Made by a program: the position numbers and the translations under genes. Positions 16,987 to 25,377 of a DNA stretch of 64,000 nt are shown here, piece by piece. Within the stretch, counting starts at the first letter, position 1, and each line of letters begins with the position of its first letter. This stretch comes from REEB95 sp050729835 (GTDB lineage Bacteria > Pseudomonadota > Alphaproteobacteria > ATCC43930 > CGMCC-115725). A model generated the notes under the pieces. It saw nothing but the letters and a program-made list of their open reading frames with translations. It did no database searches and was not told where the DNA came from. The stretch covers positions 62,001 to 126,000 of the forward strand of contig JBOHLS010000004.1 in the NCBI GenBank assembly GCA_050729835.1, written 5' to 3'.

Positions 16987-18008
16987 GGCCCCCCGCGCAC
17001 CAACTGCACCAGCCGCTCGACATGGGCGAGCGGCGTCTCGGGCAGGATGCCATGGCCGAGGTTAAAGACGAAAGGCCGGCCGCACAGGGCCTCGAGAAGG
17101 GCGCCCACGGCGCGGTCGAGCGCCGCGCCGCCAGCAACCAGCACGGCCGGGTCGAGATTACCTTGCACCGGCCCGTGGGATTGCAGGGTTCGCGCACGTT
17201 CGAGGCTCACGCTTTGATCGAGGCACAAAGCATCGACGCCAGTTTGGACAAAATAGTCCTCATAAAGCACACCGGCATTGCGTGGAAAACCGATGACCGG
17301 CGCGCGCGGGTGGCGCGCCTTGAGCGCGGCGACGATGCGCCGCGTCGGCGCGACGACAAAGCGGCGGAATTGCTCGGGCGTCAACAGCCCGGCCCAGCTG
17401 TCGAAAAGCTGCACCGCCTCGGCGCCGGCATCGAGCTGCGCCGCTAGATGCGCGGCGGTCGCATCGGCTAGCCGTGCGATTACGGCATCGAGGGCATCTG
17501 GGTATTCTTTTGCCCATTGGCGCGCCTTGGCGAATTGGCCGCGACCATTACCGTCGATGACATAAGCCGCGACCGTCCACGGGCCGCCGGCAAAGCCCAG
17601 CAGCGTGGTGCGTGTCGACAAGGCTATTTTGATTTGTCGTAGGGCGGCATAGACCGGGGCTAGCACCTTGGTGTCGGAGCTTACCGCCAATTCGTGCGCG
17701 CTGGTCAATGGCACCAGGCTCGGCCCGTCGCCGTCGCGAAACACAAGCTCGCGGCCCAAAGCCTTGGCGATTACCAGGATATCAGAAAACAGGATCGCGC
17801 CATCGAAGCCGAAACGCCGGATCGGCTGCACTGTCGCCTCGGCGGCATAGGCTGGCGTCAGGCACAGATCAAGAAAGCCACCGGCCTTCTGCCGCAAGGC
17901 ACGATATTCTGGCAGATAGCGCCCGGCTTGGCGCATCAGCCACAATGGCGGCGGCTTAATCACTCTGCCGTTCAATGCCGCAAGCAAGGGCTTAAGCTCG
18001 ATCATCAC
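16983..18008 (-). CDS. hemE: Uroporphyrinogen decarboxylase
   Basis: HemE, 341 residues, which decarboxylates the four acetate side chains of uroporphyrinogen III. The signature PLWLMRQAGRYLPEYRALR is near residues 21-39, ILFSDILVIAKALG gives the conserved aspartate, and FAGGPWTVAAYVIDG follows. A second ATG lies directly after the first. Its start faces the gap where alphaproteobacterial origins commonly lie, so it is the first gene to the left of the presumed oriC. Confidence 0.97.
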   Translation of the reverse strand: MMIELKPLLAALNGRVIKPPPLWLMRQAGRYLPEYRALRQKAGGFLDLCLTPAYAAEATVQPIRRFGFDGAILFSDILVIAKALGRELVFRDGDGPSLVPLTSAHELAVSSDTKVLAPVYAALRQIKIALSTRTTLLGFAGGPWTVAAYVIDGNGRGQFAKARQWAKEYPDALDAVIARLADATAAHLAAQLDAGAEAVQLFDSWAGLLTPEQFRRFVVAPTRRIVAALKARHPRAPVIGFPRNAGVLYEDYFVQTGVDALCLDQSVSLERARTLQSHGPVQGNLDPAVLVAGGAALDRAVGALLEALCGRPFVFNLGHGILPETPLAHVERLVQLVRGGP

Positions 18009-18395
18009 TTGCTCTTACCTTGTCTGTCTTAGAATCTAAAGGTAGTGAAGGTAGTTGGTGGGTGGAGAGTGGGGGATTAAAGTCGTTCGTCGAACTGTCC
18101 CCAATGATCGAAGACTTGTTGCTGGATCGTTCGTTAAGCCGTGTATAACCGACGCGCAATGCCGGCGTTGTCAGCATTGAACGCGGTCAGACCGGTCGAT
18201 AAACACGATGCGAAAGCCGGGGAAATGAAGGATAGCGGGTCCATGTGGCAGCGCCTTTCCCGGGTTGCAGTGCGTCGGCGCAGAAATATCCGCAGGCGAT
18301 ACGGCCGTGGAACAAATTGACGGCAGCGGGCGCAGATACGTCACTGCCACGCTCGTCGGCATCGGTGCAACCGCTTGTCCCCAGCTTCGCCGACC
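18009..18395. other. oriC: Candidate replication origin region (hemE-ppsR gap)
   Basis: This 387-base gap lies between divergently transcribed hemE and ppsR (DUF299), the setting of Cori in Caulobacter and of origins in several alphaproteobacteria. In the sequence I see one near-consensus DnaA box on the minus strand, TTATACACG at 18140-18148, overlapping a CtrA-like pair TTAA-N7-ATAA (18134-18148). A GAATC site fitting the CcrM motif lies near 18031. A dense DnaA-box array and a long AT-rich unwinding element are not obvious, so the call depends mainly on synteny. The region must also hold the promoters of both genes. Confidence 0.5.
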
Positions 18396-19214
18396 ATGAC
18401 GCGCTTTCATCTGCATCTCGTTTCGGACTCGACCGGCGATACCGTGCACTCGGTAGCGCGCGCCTGTCTCGTGCAGTTCGAGAACAGCGAGGCTATCGAA
18501 CATATCTGGTCGATGGTCCGCACCAAGGCCCAGATCGACCGCGTGATCGGCGGCGTCGGCGCCAATCCCGGCGTCGTGCTCTATACCCTGGTCGATGAAA
18601 GCCTGCGTGCGCCGTTGGTCGAAGGCTGCCGCAAGCTCCAGGTACCGGCGATCCCGGTGCTCGATCCGGTGATCGCCGCGCTCGGCGCCCATCTCGGCAG
18701 CCAGGCGCGCGGCCTGCCCGGCCAGCAGCATCTGCTCGACAGCGAGTATTTCCAGCGCATCGACGCCATGACCTTCGCCCTCAACCACGACGATGGCCAA
18801 TCGGCCCGGGGCTGGAACGACGCCGACGTCGTCCTGGTCGGCGTGTCGCGCACGTCGAAGACGCCGACCTGCATCTATCTCGCCAATCGCGGCGTCAAAG
18901 CGGCCAACGTCGCGCTGGTGCCGGGCGCCGAGCCCCCGCCCGAGCTGTTCGGCCTGACCCGACCGCTGGTGGTGGGACTGACCAACGACCCCGAGCGCCT
19001 GATCCAGGTGCGGCGCAACCGGCTGACGCTGCTCAAGCAGGAAGACCGCAGCGACTATATCGACATCGCGGCGGTGCGCCAGGAGGTTGCCACCGCGCGC
19101 CGGCTGTTCAACGAGCGTCAATGGCCGGTGATCGACGTGACGCGGCGCTCGATCGAGGAAACCGCGGCGGCCGTGCTCAAGCTGCTGGCGCGGCGGCGCG
19201 GCGAGGACGCATGA
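18396..19214 (+). CDS. ppsR: Pyruvate, water dikinase regulatory protein (DUF299)
   Basis: A 272-residue DUF299 protein, a bifunctional kinase/pyrophosphorylase that switches PEP synthase or pyruvate phosphate dikinase off and on. Characteristic blocks are FHLHLVSDSTGDTVHSVARA at the N-terminus and the P-loop-like LVGVSRTSKTPTCIYLANRG near residues 148-168. The ATG at 18396 gives the standard start; an upstream TTG is less likely. In Caulobacter the same gene is the first one to the right of the origin. It overlaps maf by four bases. Confidence 0.95.
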   Translation: MTRFHLHLVSDSTGDTVHSVARACLVQFENSEAIEHIWSMVRTKAQIDRVIGGVGANPGVVLYTLVDESLRAPLVEGCRKLQVPAIPVLDPVIAALGAHLGSQARGLPGQQHLLDSEYFQRIDAMTFALNHDDGQSARGWNDADVVLVGVSRTSKTPTCIYLANRGVKAANVALVPGAEPPPELFGLTRPLVVGLTNDPERLIQVRRNRLTLLKQEDRSDYIDIAAVRQEVATARRLFNERQWPVIDVTRRSIEETAAAVLKLLARRRGEDA

Positions 19215-19813
19215 GCCGGCCCGAGCTGGTGCTGGCTTCGGCCAGCCCGACCCGCGCCCGCCTGCTCGAAGCCGCCGGCCTCAAGCCGACGATCGAGCCG
19301 GCCGATATCGACGAGGCGGCGGTGAAGGCGACCTTCAAGGCCGACGGCCGCAACGCCGGCGACTGCACCATGGCGCTAGCCGAGGCCAAGGCCAAGCGCG
19401 TAGCATCGCGCATGCCCGGCGCGCTGGTGCTCGGCTCCGATCAGATGCTGGTCTGCGACGGGCGGTGGTTCGACAAGCCAGCCGATCGCGATGCGGTACG
19501 GGCGCAGCTCCTGGCACTGCGCGGCAAGCGCCACGAGTTGCCGACGGCGGCGACGTTGGTCAAGAACGGCGCGGTGATCTGGCGCGCGCTCGAACGGCCA
19601 GCGCTGACCATGCGGCGGTTCAGCGACGGATTTCTCGACAGCTATCTCGCCGCCGCTGGCGATGCCGTGCTCGGCTCGGTCGGCGGCTATCGGCTCGAAG
19701 GCAGCGGCGTCCAGCTCATGGCCCAGATTGAAGGCGATCATTTCGCCATCCTCGGCCTGCCGCTGCTGCCGCTGCTCGACTTTTTGCGCGACAGCGGCAT
19801 GCTCGACGCATGA
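19211..19813 (+). CDS. maf: Maf-type nucleoside triphosphate pyrophosphatase
   Basis: A Maf/Ham1-fold house-cleaning pyrophosphatase, 200 residues. It begins ELVLASASPTRARLLEAAGL with the family SxSPxR motif, has LGSDQMLVCDGR with the catalytic aspartate, and GSVGGYRLEGSGVQLMAQIEGD near the C-terminus. Such enzymes hydrolyse non-canonical or modified NTPs; the exact substrate class (7-methyl-GTP or dTTP/UTP) cannot be fixed from sequence alone. It sits in a tight overlapping series ppsR-maf-aroE-coaE. Confidence 0.93.
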   Translation: MSRPELVLASASPTRARLLEAAGLKPTIEPADIDEAAVKATFKADGRNAGDCTMALAEAKAKRVASRMPGALVLGSDQMLVCDGRWFDKPADRDAVRAQLLALRGKRHELPTAATLVKNGAVIWRALERPALTMRRFSDGFLDSYLAAAGDAVLGSVGGYRLEGSGVQLMAQIEGDHFAILGLPLLPLLDFLRDSGMLDA

Positions 19814-20637
19814 TGAAAGCCTGCGTCATGGGCTGGCCGATCGCGCACTCGCTGTCGCCGGTATTGCACGGGTTCTGGCTCCAACAACATCACATCGCCG
19901 GCGAATATGCGCGCCAGGCGGTGCGGCAGGACGAGCTAGCGGCGGCACTGGCGCGGCTCAAGACCGGCGACTGGTGCGGTTGCAACCTGACGATTCCGCT
20001 CAAGGAGGCCGCCATTCCGCTGCTGGACCGGCTCGACGACACCGCGGCCCGCATCGGCGCGGTCAACACTGTCGTGGTCGAAAAAGGCCACCTCGCCGGC
20101 CTCAACACCGACGGCTTCGGCTTCATCGAGAACCTGCGCGAGGGCGCCCCCGGTTTCGACGCCAAGACCGGGCCGGCGGTGGTGCTCGGCGCCGGCGGCG
20201 CGGCGCGCGCCATTGTCGCGGCGCTGATCGAAGCGGGCGCGCGTGAGATCCGGCTGGCCAACCGCTCGCTCGACCGTGCCCGCGCGCTGGCCCGCGATCT
20301 CGGCGGCGCCGTCGCGCCGGTGGCGTGGGAGCGGCGCGAAACGGCGCTCGATGGCGCGGCGCTGCTGGTCAACGCCACCAACCTGGGCATGGAGAAAAAC
20401 CCGCCGCTCGCGCTCGACCTGGCGCGGCTGCCCAAGACCGCGGTGGTCAACGACATCGTCTATGCGCCGTTGGAGACCGCGCTGCTGAAGACAGCCAAGG
20501 CGCGTGGCAACGGCGTGATCGACGGGCTCGGCATGCTGCTGCACCAGGGCCGGCCCGGCTTCGAGCGCTGGTTCGGCATCCTGCCCGAGGTGACGCCGGC
20601 CTTGCGCCAGGCCGTACTCGCGGCGCTGCGGCCATGA
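19810..20637 (+). CDS. aroE: Shikimate dehydrogenase (NADP+)
   Basis: AroE, 275 residues, reduces 3-dehydroshikimate in aromatic amino acid synthesis. The shikimate-binding segment VMGWPIAHSLSPVLHGFW is at the start, the catalytic lysine-aspartate pair shows in GCNLTIPLKE and LNTDGFGFIENL, and NADP binding in VVLGAGGAARAIVAALIEAG with NRSLDRA following. The first ATG overlaps the maf stop; a second ATG is adjacent. It overlaps coaE by four bases at its end. Confidence 0.97.
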   Translation: MMKACVMGWPIAHSLSPVLHGFWLQQHHIAGEYARQAVRQDELAAALARLKTGDWCGCNLTIPLKEAAIPLLDRLDDTAARIGAVNTVVVEKGHLAGLNTDGFGFIENLREGAPGFDAKTGPAVVLGAGGAARAIVAALIEAGAREIRLANRSLDRARALARDLGGAVAPVAWERRETALDGAALLVNATNLGMEKNPPLALDLARLPKTAVVNDIVYAPLETALLKTAKARGNGVIDGLGMLLHQGRPGFERWFGILPEVTPALRQAVLAALRP

Positions 20638-21266
20638 AGATACTCGGCCTCACCGGCGGCATCGGCATGGGCAAGAGCACCGCGGCGGCGCTGCTCGTCG
20701 GGCTCGGCGTGCCGGTCTACGACGCCGATCGCGCGGTGCATGCACTGCTGGCACCGGGCGGCGCGGCGGTGAAGGCCATCGCCCGCGCGTTTCCGGCGGC
20801 GAAAGCCGGCAATGGCATATCCCGCCAAAAGCTCGGCAAGCTGGTCTTCGGCAAGCCTAAGACGCTCAAACGGCTCGAAGCCATCCTCCATCCGCTGGTG
20901 CGGCAACAGGAAAGAGCCTTCCTGCGCCGCACGCGGGCGCGCCGCGCGCGCCTCGTGGTGCTCGACATTCCGCTGCTCTACGAGACCGGCGGCGAGCGGC
21001 GCTGCGACGCGGTCGCGGTGGTGTGGGCACCGGCGGCGCTGCAACGCGCCCGCGTGCTGTGCCGGCCGGGCATGGACGCTCAGCGCTTCGTCGCCATCCG
21101 GGCGCAGCAGATGCCTGACCGGGCCAAGCGCGCGCGCGCCGATTTCGCCGTGCCGTCGGGCCTTGGCCGCGCGGTGACGCGGCGCGCGCTGCGGCGCGTC
21201 ATGGCGGCGCTCGATGCGGCTTGCGGCGGCGAATCCGAAGTGACTGAACGCGATGCCCGAGACTAA
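20634..21266 (+). CDS. coaE: Dephospho-CoA kinase
   Basis: CoaE, 210 residues, phosphorylates dephospho-CoA in the last step of coenzyme A synthesis. The P-loop GLTGGIGMGKSTAA starts at residue 5, DADRAVHALL follows with the conserved aspartate, and LDIPLLYETGGERRCD is the lid-adjacent block. The C-terminal half is rich in alanine and arginine. In related genomes dnaQ follows directly; here a lower-GC GIY-YIG gene separates them. Confidence 0.95.
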   Translation: MKILGLTGGIGMGKSTAAALLVGLGVPVYDADRAVHALLAPGGAAVKAIARAFPAAKAGNGISRQKLGKLVFGKPKTLKRLEAILHPLVRQQERAFLRRTRARRARLVVLDIPLLYETGGERRCDAVAVVWAPAALQRARVLCRPGMDAQRFVAIRAQQMPDRAKRARADFAVPSGLGRAVTRRALRRVMAALDAACGGESEVTERDARD

Positions 21267-21293
21267 ACCTAATGGCGGTGAGGAGAACCGGGC

Positions 21294-21716
21294 ATGACGG
21301 TTGAGCACATAATCCATATAGAATGGGAGGGGCCTCATGCTCTTGAGGAGATAAGGAAAAAGACGGGACCCCAGGACAAAGGCCTTTATCAGGTCTACGC
21401 CCACCACCCGGTTTACGGTCGCAATCTGGTTTATTTTGGAAAAACCGAGGGGTGCTTTGCCGACCGAATCCCCCACCATGGATGGGAGGGCGGCGCCGAA
21501 AATGACCCGAATCGCGTGGAATATTATCTAGAACGCTTAAAGGGCGTTGCCACGTCTGCGGCTGACCAGTGGAACGATGAGATCGCGCTTGCGGAGGCGC
21601 TTCTCATCCATGCTCATGGCCCCGCCTATAATTCTCAGTCTGTTAAAGAACCGCCGCCGGAAGCAACACACGGGTATGTGCGTGTGTTAAATTGGGGCGC
21701 GGTCCGTTCGCTGTAG
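21294..21716 (+). CDS. GIY-YIG nuclease-family protein
   Basis: A 140-residue protein with the GIY-YIG nuclease layout: GLYQVYAHHPVYG carries the first tyrosine motif, LVYFGKTEGCFADRI carries the YxG motif and the following arginine, and EALLIHAHGPAYNSQ ends with the conserved glutamate and the P-x-YN turn. It stands alone with no homing or repair partner domain. Its codon use is far less GC-biased than the genes on either side, and it breaks the conserved coaE-dnaQ adjacency, so it was probably acquired. Function could be DNA repair, restriction or homing; sequence alone does not decide. Confidence 0.72.
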   Translation: MTVEHIIHIEWEGPHALEEIRKKTGPQDKGLYQVYAHHPVYGRNLVYFGKTEGCFADRIPHHGWEGGAENDPNRVEYYLERLKGVATSAADQWNDEIALAEALLIHAHGPAYNSQSVKEPPPEATHGYVRVLNWGAVRSL

Positions 21717-21813
21717 CGGGGGGTCACTGGTCTCGTGTGGACATCTCGAGCGCAGGGCCTCAAAAAATGCGACGTGTATGGTTCGAAATCCGGCGTAGAA
21801 AATTGAGACGCAA

Positions 21814-22488
21814 ATGCGCGAAATCGTACTCGACACCGAAACCACCGGCCTAGCTTGGGCGGACGACGATCGGATCGTCGAGATCGCCTGCATCGAGTTG
21901 ATCAACCATCTCCCAACAGGAAAATTCTTTCACCGCTATGTGAATCCTGAGCGCGCCGTCTCGGAAGAGGCGCGAAGGGTACATCGACTTGAGGGTGATT
22001 TCCTAAGGAAGCATCCGCCGTTTCCAACAATCGCCGATGAACTTCTTGTATTCCTCGCGGACGCCACTCTTGTCATTCACAATGCTGAGTTTGATCTTGG
22101 ATTCGTAAATGCGGAGCTTCGGCGGTGCGAGAAGCCTCCATTAGCGCTTGCCGTCGTCGATACGCTACTGCTCGCGCGTAGGAAGTTTCCGGGTTCGCCA
22201 GCGAACCTGAATGCTCTCTGCGACCGCTTAAAAATTGACCGCTCGCGCCGGGATGACGATGGGCACGGCGCTAAGCTCGATTGCGAGCTGCTCGCCAAGG
22301 TCTATCTCGAGCTGATCGGCGGCCGGCAATCGGCGCTCGATCTCGGCGCGCTGGCGGCCAGGGCAGCGAGCCGCGCCGCCAGCGAACGGCCGGCGCGCGC
22401 GCCGCGGCATTATGCGCCGAGCGCCGACGAGTTGGCGGGCCACGCCGCGCTGGTCGCCAAGCTCAAGGCGCCGATCTGGCAGGGCTAG
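21814..22488 (+). CDS. dnaQ: DNA polymerase III epsilon subunit (3'-5' exonuclease)
   Basis: The proofreading exonuclease of the replicative polymerase, 224 residues. The DEDD-type motifs are present: IVLDTETTGLAW (ExoI, D and E), VIHNAEFDLGFVNAEL (ExoII) and the ExoIII H-x4-D as HGAKLDCELLA. The C-terminal quarter is low in complexity and would bind the polymerase subunit. The first two-thirds of the gene have mixed-GC codons like the adjacent GIY-YIG gene, while the part after about 22260 is strongly GC-biased, pointing to a recombination junction inside the gene. It shares its stop tetranucleotide CTAG with secB on the other strand. Confidence 0.95.
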   Translation: MREIVLDTETTGLAWADDDRIVEIACIELINHLPTGKFFHRYVNPERAVSEEARRVHRLEGDFLRKHPPFPTIADELLVFLADATLVIHNAEFDLGFVNAELRRCEKPPLALAVVDTLLLARRKFPGSPANLNALCDRLKIDRSRRDDDGHGAKLDCELLAKVYLELIGGRQSALDLGALAARAASRAASERPARAPRHYAPSADELAGHAALVAKLKAPIWQG

Positions 22489-22967
22489 GCGTTGGCAGCG
22501 GGGGCTTGCGCCTGGGCCGCGGCCTGGCGGCGCAGTAGCTCGCTGAAATTGATCGGCTGCATGAACACTGGCGGAAAGCCGCCGTCGCGCGTCGCGTCGG
22601 CGATGATCGCGCGCGCGAATGGGAACAGCAGATGTGGCGTCTCGACTAGCAGCGCCTGCGGCATGTCCTCCTGGCGCACGTTGGTCAGCGTCACCGCCGC
22701 GCCATAGGCCAGCTCGACGACGAAGAGCGCCTCGTTCTTGGCGGTGGCGCGCGCGTGGATGACGAGCACGACCTCGTAACGGTCGCCGCCGAGCGCGCCG
22801 GCGCGGACATCGACGTTGACCTGGAGCTCGGGCGTCTGCGGCTGCATCAAGCTCAGCGGCGCGCGCGGATTCTCGAACGACAGGTCCTTAATGTATTGCG
22901 CATTGATGGTCAGCGCGCGGCTCGGCTCGGCCTCGCCCGCGCCCCCGCCGTTGTCCTTGTCGGCCAT
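22485..22967 (-). CDS. secB: Protein-export chaperone SecB
   Basis: SecB, 160 residues, a tetrameric chaperone that keeps preproteins unfolded and hands them to SecA. Conserved stretches are ALTINAQYIKDLSFENPRAP near the N-terminus, VVELAYGAAVTLTNV in the middle and LLFPFARAIIADATRDGGFP with PINFSELLRRQ near the end. The gene is convergent with dnaQ and their stop codons overlap on the palindrome CTAG. The alanine-glutamine tail is common in alphaproteobacterial SecB. Confidence 0.97.
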   Translation of the reverse strand: MADKDNGGGAGEAEPSRALTINAQYIKDLSFENPRAPLSLMQPQTPELQVNVDVRAGALGGDRYEVVLVIHARATAKNEALFVVELAYGAAVTLTNVRQEDMPQALLVETPHLLFPFARAIIADATRDGGFPPVFMQPINFSELLRRQAAAQAQAPAANA

Positions 22968-23082
22968 CGTCAGCCTCGTCTTGATTTATCGCCATCCGCT
23001 CTAGCGCGGTCGCTACCATGGATCGCCGGCCCGCACAACCGCCAACCTTGCCCTTTTGCCTGCGCGGGCCTATCTAGCAATC

Positions 23083-23733
23083 ATGGGCGGCGGCGATTTC
23101 CAGCTCTTCGAGATCATCATCTTCGCGGCGATCGCGGGATTCCTGCTGTTGCGCCTGCGCAGCGTGCTCGGCCGCCGCACCGGCACGGAAAAGCGCATCG
23201 ATCCGTTCGCGCCGCGGCCCGTGCCGCCGCCGCGGCCGTCGCCCTTCGCCGCGCCCGGCGCGAGCCCGGGCCCGGTGATCGAAGGCCAGGTGACGCCGGT
23301 GGCGGAGCCGCCGGCCACGGGCAAGACGCCGGGCGCCGGCGCGGTCAAGGCGGCCGACCCGTCGTTCGACGAATCCCAGTTCCTCAAGGGTGCGCGCGGC
23401 GCTTTCGAGATCGCCGTCAACGCCTTCGCCGCCGGCGATGTCGCGGCGCTGCGGCCGCTGTTGGCGTCCAACGTGCTCGATAGCTTCGTCGGCGCGATCA
23501 AGGCGCGCGGCGGCGGCAAGCTGCCGAGTCCGCTGGTCGGCATCAAGAGCGCCGAGATCGTCGAAAGCGCCGTCGAAGGCACGACCGGGCTGGTCACGGT
23601 CAAGTTCGTGTCGGATCAGCACAGCGACGGCAACGCCGTCGAGGAGCACGTCGACGCCTGGACGTTCTCGCGTCCGCTCAAGACGCGCGATCCAAACTGG
23701 ACGCTGATCGCGACCTTGACGCCGCATGGCTGA
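23083..23733 (+). CDS. Tim44-like domain protein
   Basis: A membrane-anchored protein of 216 residues with one N-terminal span (LFEIIIFAAIAGFLLLRL), a proline-rich linker and a C-terminal Tim44-like domain, recognised around FEIAVNAFAAGDVAALRPLL and EHVDAWTFSRPLKTRDPNW. Alphaproteobacterial homologues (TimA-like) are relatives of mitochondrial Tim44, and their own role is little defined. It is divergent from secB and overlaps mltA by eight bases, the usual neighbourhood. Confidence 0.88.
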   Translation: MGGGDFQLFEIIIFAAIAGFLLLRLRSVLGRRTGTEKRIDPFAPRPVPPPRPSPFAAPGASPGPVIEGQVTPVAEPPATGKTPGAGAVKAADPSFDESQFLKGARGAFEIAVNAFAAGDVAALRPLLASNVLDSFVGAIKARGGGKLPSPLVGIKSAEIVESAVEGTTGLVTVKFVSDQHSDGNAVEEHVDAWTFSRPLKTRDPNWTLIATLTPHG

Positions 23734-24895
23734 GCGCCGGCTGCGGCGCGACGCCGCAACCGCGGCCGGTCTGTTTTTTCTGTTCCTGCTGAGCGCTTGC
23801 GCGCCTAAGGCGCCGCCGCCGCCCCATCTCGCGCTCGGCCGCGTGACTTTTGCCGACCTGCCGGGCTGGCGCGACGGTCATCAGGCCGCGGCGCTGCCGG
23901 CGCTGCTGCGCTCCTGTGCCGCGCTCGCCAAGCGGCCGAACGACGCCAAGCTGGGCGTCGCCGGTTTGGCCGGCGACTGGCGCCAGCCCTGCGCCGCCGC
24001 CGCAGCGCTCAACCGTCCGAGCGACGAAGCCGTGCGGCAGTTCCTGGAAAGCGAATTCACGCCCTTTGCCGCGTCCGACAACGGCAAAATCGACGCCCTG
24101 TTTACCGGCTATTACGATCCCGAGCTCGCCGGCGCGCGCCGGCAAAGCGCGCGCTTCGACGTGCCGATCCTGGCGCGGCCGCCCGATCTGGTGAGCGTGT
24201 CGCTCGGCGCCTTCCGGCCGGCGTGGCGCGGCGAACGCATCGCCGGCCGCGTCGTCGACGGCCGGCTGGTGCCGTACTGGACGCGTGCCGAGATCGAAGC
24301 CGGCGCGCTCGATCGCTTTCATCTGGCGCTGTTCTATGTCGCCGACCCGATCGAGTTGTTCTTTCTCCAGATCCAGGGTTCGGGCCGCGTGCGCCTGCCC
24401 GACGGCAGCACGGTCGAGATCGGCTACGACGGCGAGAACGGCCGCGCCTATGTCACGCTCGGCCGGCTGCTGGTCGAGCGCGGTGCGATGACCCTCGATC
24501 AGGTCTCGCTGCAATCGATCGAAGCTTGGCTGCACGCGCATCCGGCCGAGGCCAAGGCGCTGATGGACGAGAACCCGTCCTATGTTTTCTTCCGCGCGCT
24601 TGCCGGCGCTGCGCCGCTCGGTGCGCAAGGCGTCGCGCTTACGCCGGAACACAGTCTCGCCGTCGATCCGCGCTTCGTGCCGCTGGGCGTGCCACTGTGG
24701 CTCGACATGGCGCAGGGCGCGACCGTGACGCGCCTTCTCGCGGTGGCGCAGGACACCGGCGCGGCGATCAAGGGGCCGCTGCGCGGCGACCTGTTCTGGG
24801 GCGCCGGAGGCGCGGCCGCGGTGCAAGCCGGGCCGATGCGGGCCGTCGGCCGCCTGTTCCTACTTTTGCCCAAATTGGCCGTTAGCAAGGGATGA
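23726..24895 (+). CDS. mltA: Membrane-bound lytic murein transglycosylase A
   Basis: MltA of 389 residues, a lipoprotein that cuts the glycan strands of peptidoglycan to yield 1,6-anhydro ends. The signal peptide ends in the lipobox LLSAC. The MltA domain includes LFTGYYDPELAGAR, the block ELFFLQIQGSGRVRLPDG and a C-terminal 3D domain with VAQDTGAAIKGPLRGDLFWG, where the catalytic aspartate is expected. The start ATG lies inside the end of the Tim44-like gene. Confidence 0.95.
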   Translation: MAERRLRRDAATAAGLFFLFLLSACAPKAPPPPHLALGRVTFADLPGWRDGHQAAALPALLRSCAALAKRPNDAKLGVAGLAGDWRQPCAAAAALNRPSDEAVRQFLESEFTPFAASDNGKIDALFTGYYDPELAGARRQSARFDVPILARPPDLVSVSLGAFRPAWRGERIAGRVVDGRLVPYWTRAEIEAGALDRFHLALFYVADPIELFFLQIQGSGRVRLPDGSTVEIGYDGENGRAYVTLGRLLVERGAMTLDQVSLQSIEAWLHAHPAEAKALMDENPSYVFFRALAGAAPLGAQGVALTPEHSLAVDPRFVPLGVPLWLDMAQGATVTRLLAVAQDTGAAIKGPLRGDLFWGAGGAAAVQAGPMRAVGRLFLLLPKLAVSKG

Positions 24896-24938
24896 GCGGT
24901 CGATTCCGGGCTTAGAACCCCGTAGGGCAGTTCCCACG

Positions 24939-24944
24939 TATAAT
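24939..24944 (+). promoter_or_regulatory. -10 element (TATAAT) for the proline-rich protein gene
   Basis: A perfect TATAAT lies 68 bases ahead of the ATG at 25007 and after the mltA stop. No convincing -35 hexamer is found at the right distance, so the promoter call is tentative. Confidence 0.3.
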
Positions 24945-25006
24945 ATGCGGTGTGTCCCGCGCTACCCGGGACGCGCCGAGAGCGAACCGCGCGAGGAGAT
25001 TTTTCG

Positions 25007-25342
25007 ATGTTCAAGCGAATCTGGCTCAAATCCACCCTGATGGCGGGCGCTTTGGCGCTGGGCGGCGGCATAGCCGTGGCGCCGACGCCGGCGGCGGCGC
25101 GGGTCTTCGTCCATGTTGGCGTGCCATTCTGCTGTGGTCCCTATTATTACTATCCGCCGCCGCCGGTAGTGTATTACCCGCCGCCGGTCTATAACGCGCC
25201 ACCGCCGGTGGTTTATACGCCGCCGCCGACCCCGGTCGCACCGCAGGCACAGACTTGGTACTACTGCGACAATCCCAAGGGTTACTACCCCTACGTGTCG
25301 AACTGCACCAGCGGCTGGCGGCAAGTGCCGGCACGTCCCTAG
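25007..25342 (+). CDS. Proline/tyrosine-rich exported protein
   Basis: A 111-residue secreted protein. The signal peptide (STLMAGALALGGGIAVAP) probably ends near AAARVF. The mature part has repeated PPPVVY-type segments and then the conserved C-terminal motif WYYCDNPKGYYPYVSNCTSG, which is seen in many proteobacterial envelope proteins of unknown function; its two cysteines could form a disulfide. The start has a GAGGAG ribosome-binding site. It lies upstream of a glycine-zipper lipoprotein in the same direction, and both likely act in the cell envelope. Confidence 0.75.
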   Translation: MFKRIWLKSTLMAGALALGGGIAVAPTPAAARVFVHVGVPFCCGPYYYYPPPPVVYYPPPVYNAPPPVVYTPPPTPVAPQAQTWYYCDNPKGYYPYVSNCTSGWRQVPARP

Positions 25343-25377
25343 CGACCCGAACGTCTGAGACCGAGAGGAGAGCTTTC

